Assembly: GCA_963575745.1 (NCBI GenBank)
Contig: CAUYUJ010018305.1
Location: 275,001 to 339,000 of the forward strand
Source of the DNA: Prorocentrum cordatum
Taxonomy: Eukaryota; Sar; Dinophyceae; Prorocentrales; Prorocentraceae
Direction of reading: 5' to 3'
DNA: 64,000 nt
The notes beneath the pieces were generated by a model that did no database searches, was not told the origin of the DNA, and saw only the letters and a list, made by a program, of their open reading frames with translations. Within the stretch, counting starts at the first letter, position 1. Each line of letters starts with the position of its first letter. Below are positions 53,704 to 64,000 of the stretch, one piece after another. A program made the translations under genes and the position numbers.

Positions 53704-54819
53704 TCGTGGCGGGGGCCATGATACCTCCCAGATCTGACCCCCTCTGCTTCTTCCGCTGCGCCTCCGGGCCCCCCCCCCCCCGGGCCGCGCACGTGCCTCG
53801 GGCCGTGAGTTGCGAGGCCCCCTCCTGGGCGCCCCCCTTCTGGACGACCCCGACCCTCGCGCCGCCTGCCTCTGCGCGCCGCCAGCCCTCATCCCCGCTT
53901 CTCCTCACCCGCAGGGGGCGTCCGCAGCTCCCCGTGAGGCGCTGCGCTGGCCGGCCACCACGGACGCGACGCCCCCTGTTGGCCTCCGCGCGCGCGCGGA
54001 TGCAGCGCCCGCTCCTCTGCCGCACGCTCCTCGGCTTCTCTGCGCGTGCCGTCTTCGGTTCCCGTATGGTGTGGTCCTTCGTGAGAGCCTCAGGGGTCTC
54101 ACAATTCCTTGTGCTTTTTGGGGATCTCGCACGGATTTCATCGGGTTTGGTCGACATCTGGACGAAGTCTGAACGAAATCTGGACGAAGGGGAGAAGAGG
54201 GGTGGTCGAAAGCTGGACGAAGTCCAGTCGAAGTCCATGTTTGTAATCTTGCTGCGGAGGTCCACAGAGGCTCGCATGAAGTTGGCCAAGTCCACAGCCA
54301 TTGTTCCTCTGGTGCCGCCTCTGCTGCCTCTGCTGTCGTTGCCGCCTCCGCCTCCTCTCGGTGGTTCGACGATGGGGCCCTGAGGGATGGCGCCCTGAGG
54401 ATAGGGAAGGGCCTTCAGGTTGAATTTAAGCTGTTCAAGGCCTCCTCCACCTAGGGCATTATGCCTTATGGGCCCCCTTCCTTGAAGTACGGGTCTTCTT
54501 TTTTGCCCAAGAGCCTTGCCGAGGGCTTCTTGTGCGCTTCGCCAAGAGCAAAGCGCTTCTGTTGCCACCCGTCAGCCCAGCTCCCTGCGGCCTGTGCGAT
54601 GTCTCCTCGCGCAGGTGCTGCTCGTGCCGTGCTTTGCCGTGCCGTATCGTGCCCCATGCTATGTTTTGCTGTCAGAGAGCGCCTGTCGCATTGGTGGGTG
54701 TCTGGAACTGGGGGATCCTCCTCCCACCCCAGGCCTTCCGACCTGGGGCCAGAGCGGATGGGGTCTGAGGATCGCGCCGAATCGCCGATGCATCGGCGAC
54801 GAGGCGCGCTCCGCTTCTG

Positions 54820-55320
54820 GTGATGATGGTGATGGTGATGGTGATGGTGATGATGGTGATGATGATGCTTCTGCTGATGATCATGCGGCTGATGATCGTG
54901 ATGATGACGACGATGATCATGGCGATGATGACGATGACCATGATGATGCTGATGATGAGGAGGAGGAGGAAGAGGAGGAGGAGCAGGAGCAATTGACTAA
55001 CGAAGAGATGAGGATCAGGACGAGGGTTCTGGTTATGGAGGTGACGATGCTGATGATGATACTGATGATAATGAAGATGCTGATGATGATGACGACGATG
55101 ATGATGGTGATGCTGATGATGATGATGCTGATGATGATGATGATGATGTCGATGTTGCTGTTGATTGTGATGTTGATTAGGGTGATGATAAAGATGAGGA
55201 TGACGATTGCGATGACGACGATGACTATGATGATGAGGATGAGGAGGAGGAGAAGGAGCAGGAGGAGGAAGAGGAGGGGTAGGACGAGGCCGATGACGAG
55301 GACGAGGTGGAGGAGTAGGG
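54820..55320 (+). repeat. (GAT)n and (GGA)n microsatellites
   Basis: GATGAT/GATGGT repeats with GGA patches at 54,957-54,985 and 55,238-55,315. Confidence 0.95.
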
Positions 55321-55325
55321 ATCAT

Positions 55326-56095
55326 GACCAGTGTAGGCCCAAGACTCATCAACGATGTTGCAGAACAAACTTTCCATCCAAATTCCCTCTTCATGGGTCT
55401 TCTACAAAATGTGTTTCATGGCGGAGATAATCCCATTGGAAGACAACCGCTTGAGACTCTTCTACGTGCTGAAACATTCTTCCTGGGATGTCAACGTCAC
55501 GAATCAATGTGCCTGTTTCGTCCTGGCAATCCTAGGTCGTTCTGGAGCACCGTTCCTGGGGCAAAGTCGCGAATCCACGTGATTGATGCGTCCTGACGAT
55601 CCTCAACCTTGCCAGAGCACGATTCCTGACATTCGAGCTTCATGAGTCTATCAAGCTGTCGCAAATTTGTAAGGCGACTGTGCGCGACGCTCAGGCGGGA
55701 GCCATATTTTGAAGACGATTCGCCCTCCATCCTTGAACATGATGCGCTCATGTGCGCGGCGCTCAGGCGGGAATCACATTTTGAAAACGACCCGCCCTCC
55801 ATCTTTGCAGACTTTTAAGGCGAATGTGCTCGGCGCCATAGCGGAAGCCACATTTTGAAAAGACGCGGCCCTCCATCTTTGAACCATTTGCAGACTTTCA
55901 AAACAACGAGTGTGCGCGGCGCTATGTTGGAAGCCACATTTTGAAAACAGGCCGCCCTCCATCCTTTGAGCTGTGGCAAATTTCAAGCTCCAGGATCGTA
56001 ACTGGTGAGGAAGTCTCAGGCGAACGCCCAGCCCGCCCTACCGACACGTCGGGTTGTGCGACAGTGGGGAGGAGTTATGTATAGGCAATGAGGGG
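55326..56095 (+). repeat. GGA-associated repeat family B, copy 2
   Basis: Head GACCAGTGTAGGCCCAAGAC / TCATCAACGATGTT, four units with GAAGCCACATTTTGAAAA (55,660-55,970), tail module GGCGAACGCCCAGCCCGCC (about 56,018-56,036). Confidence 0.85.
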
Positions 56096-56139
56096 GCAAG
56101 CAATGATGACGGTGAGCGCGATAATGGGGGAGACAAGGA

Positions 56140-56216
56140 ATGACGACGATGATTATGATGAGGAGGAAGCTGAGGATGAGGTTGAGGATGAGGATGGGCA
56201 TGATGATGGTTATGCT

Positions 56217-56298
<82 letters not shown>

Positions 56299-56660
56299 CT
56301 GCTGCAAATGATGATGAGGATGATGGTGATGATGATGATGACGTTGATGCTAATGATGATGCTGCTGCTGATGATGATGCTGCTGCTGATGATGCTGCTG
56401 ATGATGATGATGATGATGATGATGATCAGGATGGGTAGGAGGAGGAGAATGAGGAGGAGGAGGAGAAGGAGGAGGAGGAAGAGGAGGAGGACGATGAGGC
56501 GGAGGAGGAGGAAGAGGAGGAGGAGGAGGAGGAGGAGGAGGAGCCGCCCTCCGTCCGTGGAAGTGCTGGAAGCTTTGGAGACGAATTGTCGCTGTGCTAG
56601 GGCGAGGGCCTCATTTTGAAAACGACGCGCCCGCCATCCCTGCAGCTCCACACGTGGTTC
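56140..56660 (+). repeat. (GAT)n, (GGA)n, then a family B unit
   Basis: GAT/GCT repeats 56,140-56,430, GGA 56,430-56,542, then a unit with GGGCGAGGGCCTCATTTTGA. Confidence 0.9.
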
Positions 56661-57011
56661 CTTTCTAACTCTTCGAGAGCTCTTTGGTCTTTTTGGGGCC
56701 GAGGTCCTTTCATTTCGAATTGTTCCATCCTGGGCCTCTTCCTGGCCACCAGGGGGCCAGGAACAGTTAGAAACGAGCACGATTAGGAATGAGCGCGATT
56801 AGAAATGAACGACGTGTAGCTTTCCCAGGTTTAGGTTCAAGCGGTGGGGGAATCTCGTGAGCAACGAGCTGCCCGCTCAACCGCACTGCCGAGGCGTCCA
56901 GTGTTACGATGAGACGGAGTTGTTTTTTTCAGTGAGAGGGATGAGGGATGGATGATCGAGGTCCGAGTATCGAGGTTCGTCGAGGTTTCCCATGGTCTTC
57001 TTTATCTGCAG

Positions 57012-57833
57012 GCCGTTCTCGGGCCCTGGGACCGCCGTCGAACATCGATCCAGAATGCAATTCTGGCCAGGACGGTTCCCAGGAGGGGCCTGGGAGCCGA
57101 TTGTGAACGGATTTCGGGGTTTGGGAAGGCCAAGGAACTGTTGCCCGGCGGGGAGGTGTGAGGCTGGGCGGCGGGGCAGAAGGGAAGTGTGTAGCGCAGC
57201 AGCCGCAACACCCGAGCGACGCGCTTAGCAGGGGTGTGAAAGGAAAGGACAGGGGGTGGGGGGGGGGGAGCAGGAGGACCAGCGTGAGCCTAGGATTTGG
57301 GGTGCGTCCACGCTGCTGCAGCTCGCCCTCCCGCACCCACGCGTCCCCTCCGCACCGCGGGCCCCTGCACGCCTCCCGCGGACAAACAAGCGCCCCGCCC
57401 CCGAGAGAGGCGGCCGCCTCGCGGGCCTGCCCATCGGGCGGGGCGCCCCGCTTTTGAGGGGGGGGGGCGCCCTGCATCCCTCGAGCACTCAGACTGGCGA
57501 AGATGGAGCATCATCGAGTCGGTATCCTCCTCCTCCTCCTCCTCCTCCTCCTCCTCCTCCTCCTCCTCCTCCTCCCCCAGAAGAGCGGGCCTCGCCCACG
57601 ACGACATATAGCGACCTGGCGCGGTGGCGTATACGTCAGCCGCCAGCGCGGCGCACCGCGTGGAGGCGAGGGCGCCGACTGCCGTGCTGCTTCCTCAGTG
57701 GCCGCGTGGTGATCGCCTCTGCCTCGACTCGTCGGTCTCGATCTTGGCTCCCCTCATTCGGCGCGTGGCCCACTGCGCCAAGCTGGCGCGTTCGCTGCGC
57801 ATTTTCCGCTACTCTGTGCGCGAATTGCCGGAA
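57012..57833 (+). CDS. Unknown protein, two candidate exons
   Basis: Exon 57,012-57,155 (acceptor TTTATCTGCAG, donor GTGTGAGG) has 48 codons including TSIQNAILARTVPRRGLGAD and SGFGKAKELLPGGE. The intron contains a (CTC)n tract at 57,527-57,577. Two acceptors are possible. After AG at 57,610 a phase-0 exon reads AVAYTSAASAAHRVEARAPT, VLLPQWPRGDRLCLDSSVSI and LAPLIRRVAHCAKLARSLRI to donor GTGAAA at 57,834, with strong G/C third-position bias. Using AG at 57,580, better placed after the tract, gives a 43-codon ending instead. The product is not recognised. Splicing is inferred. Confidence 0.4.
57527..57577 (+). repeat. (CTC)n microsatellite within a predicted intron
   Basis: Pure CTC tract ending CTCCCCCAG. 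Confidence 0.9.
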
Positions 57834-58059
57834 GTGAAACAAAAAAAGTTATCGTTTATCCGACCCCCATCCCCATCCCCATCCCCATCGAGACCCCCCC
57901 CAAATTACCCCCCCAGTTAGGGATACACCCTCTCGAAACCCGAAGGGAACGACCTATATCCCCATCTGGGAGGGTACATCGGCCAGTGGGGCCCAGGCCA
58001 CGCCGCTGGGGATGGGGATCGGTTAAGCGATACTCAATCAAGCTCTGGGAGGCGTCCAG

Positions 58060-58735
58060 CTGGAGCTCCGGTTCGAAAAAAGAGCTGCCCTCGATCGGTG
58101 CAGCTGCTGCGCATGCGGGGAAAAGTCTCGAACGGTCGCCCCATTTTGTAAGTGAGCCGCCTTCCGTCCGTCCGTACTGTTTGTGTGGGCTGGTTGTTTT
58201 TCCGGTTATATCATCAAAGGAAGTCTCAAGCGCAATCCTTATCAAAGAAGCAATCACCCTCCACCCATGTAGCTGGTATCAGCTTTTCTCACGACTGTTC
58301 GCGATGCGAAGGGGAGAGCCACATTTTGAATCGGAGCCTCCCTCCATCTCTGTAGTCGTGAGAAGATTTTCGAATGAGTATGCCCAGCGCTCAATCGGGA
58401 ACCGCATCTTGAAGACGATCTGCCCTCCATCTCTACATGTTTGAAGCATTTCAAATGAATGTGCCCGGCGCTGAGCCGCAAGCCACATTTTGAAAAAACG
58501 AGCCGCCCCCATCGCCACGTTTGTTGAAACTTACCGGGTGAATGTGCCCAGCGCTCGTTCGAGAGCCACACTGTGAAAATCCTTCGCGCTCCATGTGTGT
58601 CATGTCAAGCTTCAAGACCATAAGCGTGAGCAGGTATCAGGCGAAACGCCCGCCAGCCCGCCGCACTGAGACGTCCTATTGGTGCGAATTGGAGGACCTG
58701 CTTTGAAGAAGGAGCGGGTGAGGAGCGAGGGGAGC
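58060..58735 (+). repeat. GGA-associated repeat family B, copy 3
   Basis: Units with GGGAGAGCCACATTTTGAAT, GGGAACCGCATCTTGAAGAC, CAAGCCACATTTTGAAAA and GAGAGCCACACTGTGAAAA, then tail module GGCGAAACGCCCGCCAGCCC (about 58,640). Confidence 0.85.
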
Positions 58736-58772
58736 CAGGATGACCGAGCAGGAGGCACGGGTACGAGCAGGA

Positions 58773-58833
58773 GGAGGAGGAGGAGGAGGAGGAGGAGGAG
58801 GAGGAGGAGGAGGAGGAGGAGGAGGAGGAGGGA
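58773..58833 (+). repeat. (GGA)n microsatellite
   Basis: Pure GGA repeat following the family B tail, as in copy 1. Confidence 0.95.
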
Positions 58834-58957
58834 GTAGGCCCAGTGTATCGCCCAGATCCGATTGGCGAGGTTCCAAGCGCGTCGGCCTCGACGTGCTGGT
58901 TAGGGGGGACCCGCGTTGCGCCAGCGACTCGCGAGGAGGAGGAGGGAGCAGGAGCCA

Positions 58958-59088
58958 GGGGAAACCGAACGGCCTGGAGGCCTTTGTGCGGGTGGCCGTG
59001 CACCAGTTCGTCGACCCCGGCGAGCACCCTGACCATGCCGCGGCCGCGGCCGTGTCCGAGGCCCCAGCCCCTCCCCCCTCGCACTCAG
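58958..59088 (+). CDS. Candidate exon, unknown protein
   Basis: Between AG at 58,957 and a strong CAG|GTGCAG donor, the frame reads KPNGLEAFVRVAVHQFVDPG then EHPDHAAAAAVSEAPAPPPS with high G/C third positions. No family or partner exon identified. Confidence 0.3.
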
Positions 59089-59124
59089 GTGCAGAGCCAG
59101 GGAGGCCGAGGAGGAGGAGGAGAG

Positions 59125-59231
59125 GGAGGGATGGTGGTGGTGGTGGTGATTGTGATAGTGGTGGTGATGCTGATGACGATGATGATAATGATAAGGATGA
59201 TGAAGTTGATGGTGATGATGCTGATCGTGAA

Positions 59232-59322
<91 letters not shown>

Positions 59323-59478
59323 GTGATTGTGATCGTGATGGTAATCACTATGATGATGCTCTGCGGCTGATGTTTATGAGGGGTGTTGGTGAGGTGTGAT
59401 GATGGTGATGCTGATGTTGCTTTTGCTGCCCATGATCATAATGATACTGATACTGATGATGACGAAAACGACGATGAC

Positions 59479-59514
<36 letters not shown>

Positions 59515-59826
59515 AATGATTGTGATGGTGGTAATGATTACGATGACAGTTCTGGTGCTGCTGATGATTAACGTGTGATGATGACGATGATGTGCTAATG
59601 ATGATGCTGATGTGAATAACGATAATGATGATGATGATGAGGATGATGACGACGACAGACGAGGACGATGATGATGATGAGGATGCCGATGATGACGACA
59701 GATGAGGATGATGTGTCTGAATATGATTACGATGACGGTGGTGACGATGATGATGACAATGATGACGATGATGCTGGCGATGCTATTGTTGATGACGATG
59801 ATGACGATGATATGAATGATGCTGCT

Positions 59827-59857
<31 letters not shown>

Positions 59858-60091
59858 ATGAGGATGGCGATGGTGATGTTGATAATGATGCTGCTGATGC
59901 TGATGATCATGAAGGCGATGACGATGATACTGATGCTATTGAAGATGGTCTGATGATGTTCATGCTGATGCTGATGAGATTTATGACTTTGATGGTGTTG
60001 CTGACGAAAATATTATTGATGCTGATGATGAGACCGATGATGATTATGAGGGTGATGATGATGAGGATGATGACGATGATGGCGATGATGT

Positions 60092-60132
<41 letters not shown>

Positions 60133-60460
60133 GTGATGATGATGGTGATGACGATGATGAACATGCGGTTGCTGATGATGCTGATGCTGCTGATGATGAT
60201 GCTGATGATGATGATGAGGATGAGGAGGAACAATAATAACAACAGTAATACGTATAATAATGACAATACTTTATGATTATAGTAAGGATAACAACACTAA
60301 CGTTAGTAATACGGATACTAGTAATCATACGGGCAGTAATACTGTTAATAATAACACTAGTATTGCTAACAATATTAGTAGTACTAAGAATATGACTAGC
60401 AATAATAATTGTACGCGTATGAATAATAACAACAATAATAGTTAAAACGCAATACTATTT
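59125..60460 (+). repeat. (GAT)n, then AAT/AAC/TAGTAA repeats
   Basis: GAT repeats with GCT variants to 60,230, then AT-rich AATAATAAC and TAGTAATAC sequence. Asp, Met or Ile-rich frames are artefacts. Confidence 0.95.
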
Positions 60461-60479
60461 ATACCAGTACTAAGAACAA

Positions 60480-62100
60480 TGATGCCACTAATCCTAATAA
60501 TATTAATCAGGGAGGAAGAGGAAGAAGAGCAGGAGGAGGAGAAGTCGGAGGGGGGGAGGGGGGGAGGAAGAAGGGCCCAGAACTTTGAGAGACTCGAAAA
60601 GATCGCGATGGATGCGTCTGGGCAGTTGGCCCATCGAGGCAGGCCCAGGGCTCCAGGATGGTCGAAGCATGACCCCGGATAGAAATCAGGCTCCTGGGAA
60701 GGTGTCGCCAGGTTCTGGGGCCAGTGTCTGCAGCAACGCAGCAGTAGAAGAAGGCCGTTCGACGGCCTTGGGGCGTTCCGAACAGGCTCCCAGCTGTCAC
60801 AGCGGCCTTCCAGGAAACCGAAGGCAGTCTTACCGATACTATCTTAATAACCCCCCTCCCCCACTCAACCCAGTACCCTCAGCATAACCCCTTCTTCTAC
60901 GTGCCCGAAGTCGACCTCAAGCTGACTGCAAGTTTCCCCGACCAATCACCTTGATCCTAATCCAGACCCAGAACCTAAACTTCATCCTTGCTCTCGCAGC
61001 GTCGAGGAGCAATGTGCCCCAACACGCCGCTGTCGGCTTCGAGCCCTGCATCCACCTCCGAAGAAACGCGTTTCTCCGCCCGACTCGCATCCAGGAGGAA
61101 GAGGAGGAGGAGGAGGAGGAGGAGGCGGAGGACGAGGAGCAGGAGGAGAAGGCCGAGGAGGAGGAGGAGCAGGAGGAGGCGGCGGAGGCTCACGCACTCC
61201 GTCGCTCGCATGTTTCGGCGCATTCGTTCGTGTCGCGCTCGTCCTCGTGGTCCTGGCGTGCGCCCCGTTCCGCACTGCGTCGCGGCCCGCCAGGCCCCAC
61301 ACGCTCTCCTCACGCGCGCCCTCGCGTGTCCATGTCCCGTCTGTCCGTATCATTTGGGTCGCGTGAACATTTGCGATCGATAGTCGGAGTGTTTTTCCCC
61401 ACGTTTTCTCGTCCGAGTTTGGTTCTGTTTCCTGCGCATCATTCTCACACATGCGCGAACCTGCTTCTCCTTCTGGTGCAGTATATTATACTTTTTAGCC
61501 CCATTGCAGTTGCTCCCTCGGATAGTTCCAGCAGTATGAATGGCCACATGACCAATATTAAGGTGAAGCGATGCGAGTCCCAACATCCAGCTCTATACAG
61601 TACGCTCGTAAGGCACTCCTGTCCTATACGTATATAGCGTCCAAGCGTGACAACCACGCAGTTTGGATAATGCAGGATCGCTTGGCTGTGCTGGTGTGTG
61701 TGTGTGTGTGTCTGTGTGTTTGGCCGCCATGCAATGACCGCCATCTCGGCCGCCGCCGTTTTCGGTGCGTCGCCCAGCCTCGCTGGCTTTCGCGGCTTTT
61801 CAGCCTGCGACGTTTCGCGGTACGTCGCCGCTTCTGTTTCCAGGTCGTCTTTGGCCTCCTTGTCGCTCCACTCTGATTACTCGCTCCCCCGCTTTCCTGT
61901 CCCTGTTGGCTTATGGCACCTTCCACCTCACCGTAGTCCCGTCCATTCACTGTTCCCCTCCGCCATTCATCCAGGATGGTTATGACTGTTGGTGGTTGCG
62001 AGACCCTAAGTGGTCTCTGAGTGCTCGGGCGGGCTTAGACGCGCACGCGAATTATTTTGTTCCGACCTTTACGCCCTGTCGCTGCGCGCAGGGCCGCGAC
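60480..62100. other. No supportable gene; short GGA tracts
   Basis: GGA-rich patches at 60,510-60,570 and 61,095-61,190. Frames across 60,988-61,383 are Arg- or Glu-rich because of the second patch; no motif is recognised. Confidence 0.4.
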
Positions 62101-62109
62101 GCTCCAAAA

Positions 62110-62182
62110 GTGTGTGTGTGTGTGTGTGTGTGTGTGCATGTCTGTCTGCCTGCCTGCCTGCCTGTCTGCCTGCCTGCCTGCC

Positions 62183-62227
<45 letters not shown>

Positions 62228-62550
62228 GCCTATCTGTCTCTATGTATGTATGTATGTATGTATGTATGTATGTATGTATGTATGTATGTATGCATGCATG
62301 CATGTATGTATGTATGTATGTATGTATGTATGTATGTATGTATGTATGTATGTATGTATGTATGTATGTACGTAGGGAGGTAGGTAAGGTAGGTAGGTAG
62401 GTAGGCAGGTCGGTAGTTAGGTAGGTAGGTCTGTGTGTATGCATGTATATACGTATGTGTGTTTGTATGTATGTGTATTGTGTGTATTGTGTGTTTGTGT
62501 GTGTGTGTGTGTATGGTGTGTGTATTGTGTGTGTGCGTGTGTGTGTGGGG
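62110..62550 (+). repeat. (GT)n, (CTGT)n, (TATG)n, (GTAG)n microsatellites
   Basis: GT 62,110-62,138, CTGC/CTGT to 62,240, TATG to 62,370, GTAG to 62,425, then TGTG/TATG mixtures. 62,550-63,130 is C-rich, without a supportable gene. Confidence 0.95.
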
Positions 62551-63140
62551 TGCACTGCCCGCCGAACTCTGGCGCTGCGCCCGTCCTGCTGCCCCGCCCT
62601 CGCTCGCCGCCCCGCTGCCCCGCCCCACCCCGGCGCCCCGCCATGCGGCCGCCGCCCTCTCGCCGCCCTGCCGTCTGTCGGCGTCTGCCCGCTGCCTCGC
62701 TGCCCCGTTGCCCCGGCGCCGCACACTGGCCACTGCCCCTTGAGGGGTCGGCCGTCGCGCTTTCTGACTACTGGGCGCGCGCGGTCCTCCGCGCGGCGCT
62801 TGTAACGGGGTGGCGAGTTCGCCCACCCGCGACGACAGGAGAGTGTGTGTTTGTGTGTGTGTGTGTGTGGGTGTCGACGGTGGCTTTACACAGCGATGCA
62901 TCGCCGCCGTTGATCATCACAGCAAGCAGAAGATGGTACACAACTTTCTCAACCGACACCATTGCTTCTCTCTGGTTGGAACGCATGCTTGTATGCATGC
63001 CCGCTGCCCTACCTTCTTCTTCGTTTCCACCCCTGACCTCTATTCCGTCGCCTCGCTTGTTTGCCCCTTCCCTCTTTGCGCAACGCTCCCGCGAGCTTCC
63101 AAAACAGCGCCTGCATGCTTCCTGCTGTGGTCTTTATCAG

Positions 63141-63570
63141 CCTGCTGAGCCGATGACAGATCTATTCCGAGAATTCGACACCGCCGCCTGCCGCGATCGC
63201 AATCTTTCCGATGACGTAATCACGAAGTGTGCGACCAGAGCCACGCCAGCGCGTGATGGCTGGGCCGGAAGTTTTTTGTCTGCTCGGCCCGTGGGATCGC
63301 CGAAGAAATCGGCGCTGGGACCTGCCAGTGTGATCGGATTGTGTAGTACTTTGGCTGAGGTTTGATCGGCGACGTGATCGGCCAGGCGGGATGCCTTTTC
63401 CCCAGATATTACATTGTTGTTCCATCCTCCTGCGCTTCTCTTTCTTTTGGCCGTCTGCCCGCGGCAGCTCTTGGAGCGGTCGAGCACCAACATGAAGTGG
63501 TTGAACCAGAGGCAGACCCTGCACGAACACTTGTTCAGGGAGGAGTGCGATCTACTGTACAGGCCCCTGC
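63141..63570 (+). CDS. Unknown protein, two exons (partial gene)
   Basis: Exon 63,141-63,359 follows TCTTTATCAG and reads PAEPMTDLFREFDTAACRDR, LSDDVITKCATRATPARDGW and SALGPASVIGLCSTLAE in phase 0. A 108-bp intron (GTTTGATC ... pyrimidine-rich ... GCGGCAG) leads to exon 63,468-63,570 in phase 0: LLERSSTNMKWLNQRQTLHE then HLFREECDLLYRPLR, ending at donor GTGCAC. Both exons stay open and look non-repetitive. The product is not recognised, and upstream and downstream exons were not found. 63,571-64,000 has no further supportable exon; 63,720-63,860 repeats GCTCGCCTGG/GCCCGCT words. Confidence 0.5.
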
Positions 63571-64000
63571 GTGCACGCACGCAGATAGCTATTCACATGT
63601 GCCGTTCCCGCGGCCCTCCTCCGTATATATTCATCCGGCCTTGCTCTCACTACGCGCGCGTCTTTGCCGCGCAGAGCCGGCAGTTTACGTGCTGCTTTTG
63701 AGGCCAGTGTCAGGTCGACCCAGAGTTTCGGTCGGATTGGGGAGGCACGAGCCCGCTCGCCTGGAAGCCCGCTCGCCTGGAGGTCCGCTTGCTCAGATGC
63801 CCACTCGCCCAGAAGCCGGCTCGCCTGGCAGCCTGCTCGCCAGGAGGCCCTCCCGACCTGGCGGGACGGGCGGGCGGAACCTCGTAACGGGTGTATCGGT
63901 CGGGTCGGGCGTGCGGACCCCAACGGGTGGGTCGGGCGGGCAGGACATCAAAGCGGACGGGTGGGATCTTCCTGACGTGCGGCGCCAGCGGGCGGACCGT

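Noticed and set aside
57868-57893. CCCCAT repeats as telomere-like sequence
   Set aside because: Only about four units, not a known telomere motif of this group, and in the middle of the window.
60988-61383. 131-codon Arg-rich frame
   Set aside because: Its centre is a GGA tract read as Arg, flanks show no family motif, and an alternative overlapping frame is equally open.

Overview
The window looks like nuclear DNA of a dinoflagellate. The evidence is very GC-rich coding islands, genes cut into small exons, GT/GC donors, huge microsatellite load (GGA, GTT, TAG, GAT, ACG, GTGC tracts), many unrelated tandem arrays, and tyrosine-recombinase (DIRS-order-like) retroelements whose domain order and signatures resemble those I associate with dinoflagellate genomes. 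No bacterial operon, rRNA, tRNA or CRISPR array was recognised. The species cannot be named from the sequence alone.

Layout. 0-1.3 kb: three phase-compatible exons of an unknown gene. 1.3-9.6 kb: pyrimidine/purine microsatellites, an 80-bp tandem array, poly-T, TATG, GGA, a CTTGG-rich degenerate repeat and GT/GC repeats, with small candidate exons near 5.8 and 9.7-10.2 kb. 11.5-18.1 kb: decayed retroelement fragments (tyrosine recombinase, then gag-like, methyltransferase-like and YADD reverse transcriptase pieces). 18.3-26.0 kb: a nearly complete second element (gag-like, reverse transcriptase, zinc finger/methylase-like region, RNase H, tyrosine recombinase) framed by split direct repeats. 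26-38 kb: modular dispersed repeats joined by GTT/TAG/GGA microsatellites, an inverted repeat carrying a CGCGACCCACC-type minisatellite, and a CTTCGTGGCCCC minisatellite.

39-52.7 kb: a split gene for a LacZ-type beta-galactosidase (glycoside hydrolase family 2). N-terminal exons lie at 39.9-40.8 kb and C-terminal exons at 51.1-52.7 kb. The catalytic barrel exons are not visible; a 100-N assembly gap (41,986-42,085) lies between. Intron 40,284-40,531 is itself a terminal-inverted-repeat element flanked by a short target duplication, i.e. a convincing introner, and a related element sits at 53.5 kb. A second inverted-repeat family brackets the last exon.

53-64 kb: GAT/GGA microsatellites, further copies of the GGA-associated repeat family, and candidate exons at 57.0-57.8, 59.0 and 63.1-63.6 kb. 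Most of the window is non-coding repeat. The strongest biological story is repeated intron and repeat creation: elements with TIRs and target duplications acting as introns, and recurrent modules assembled around trinucleotide tracts.
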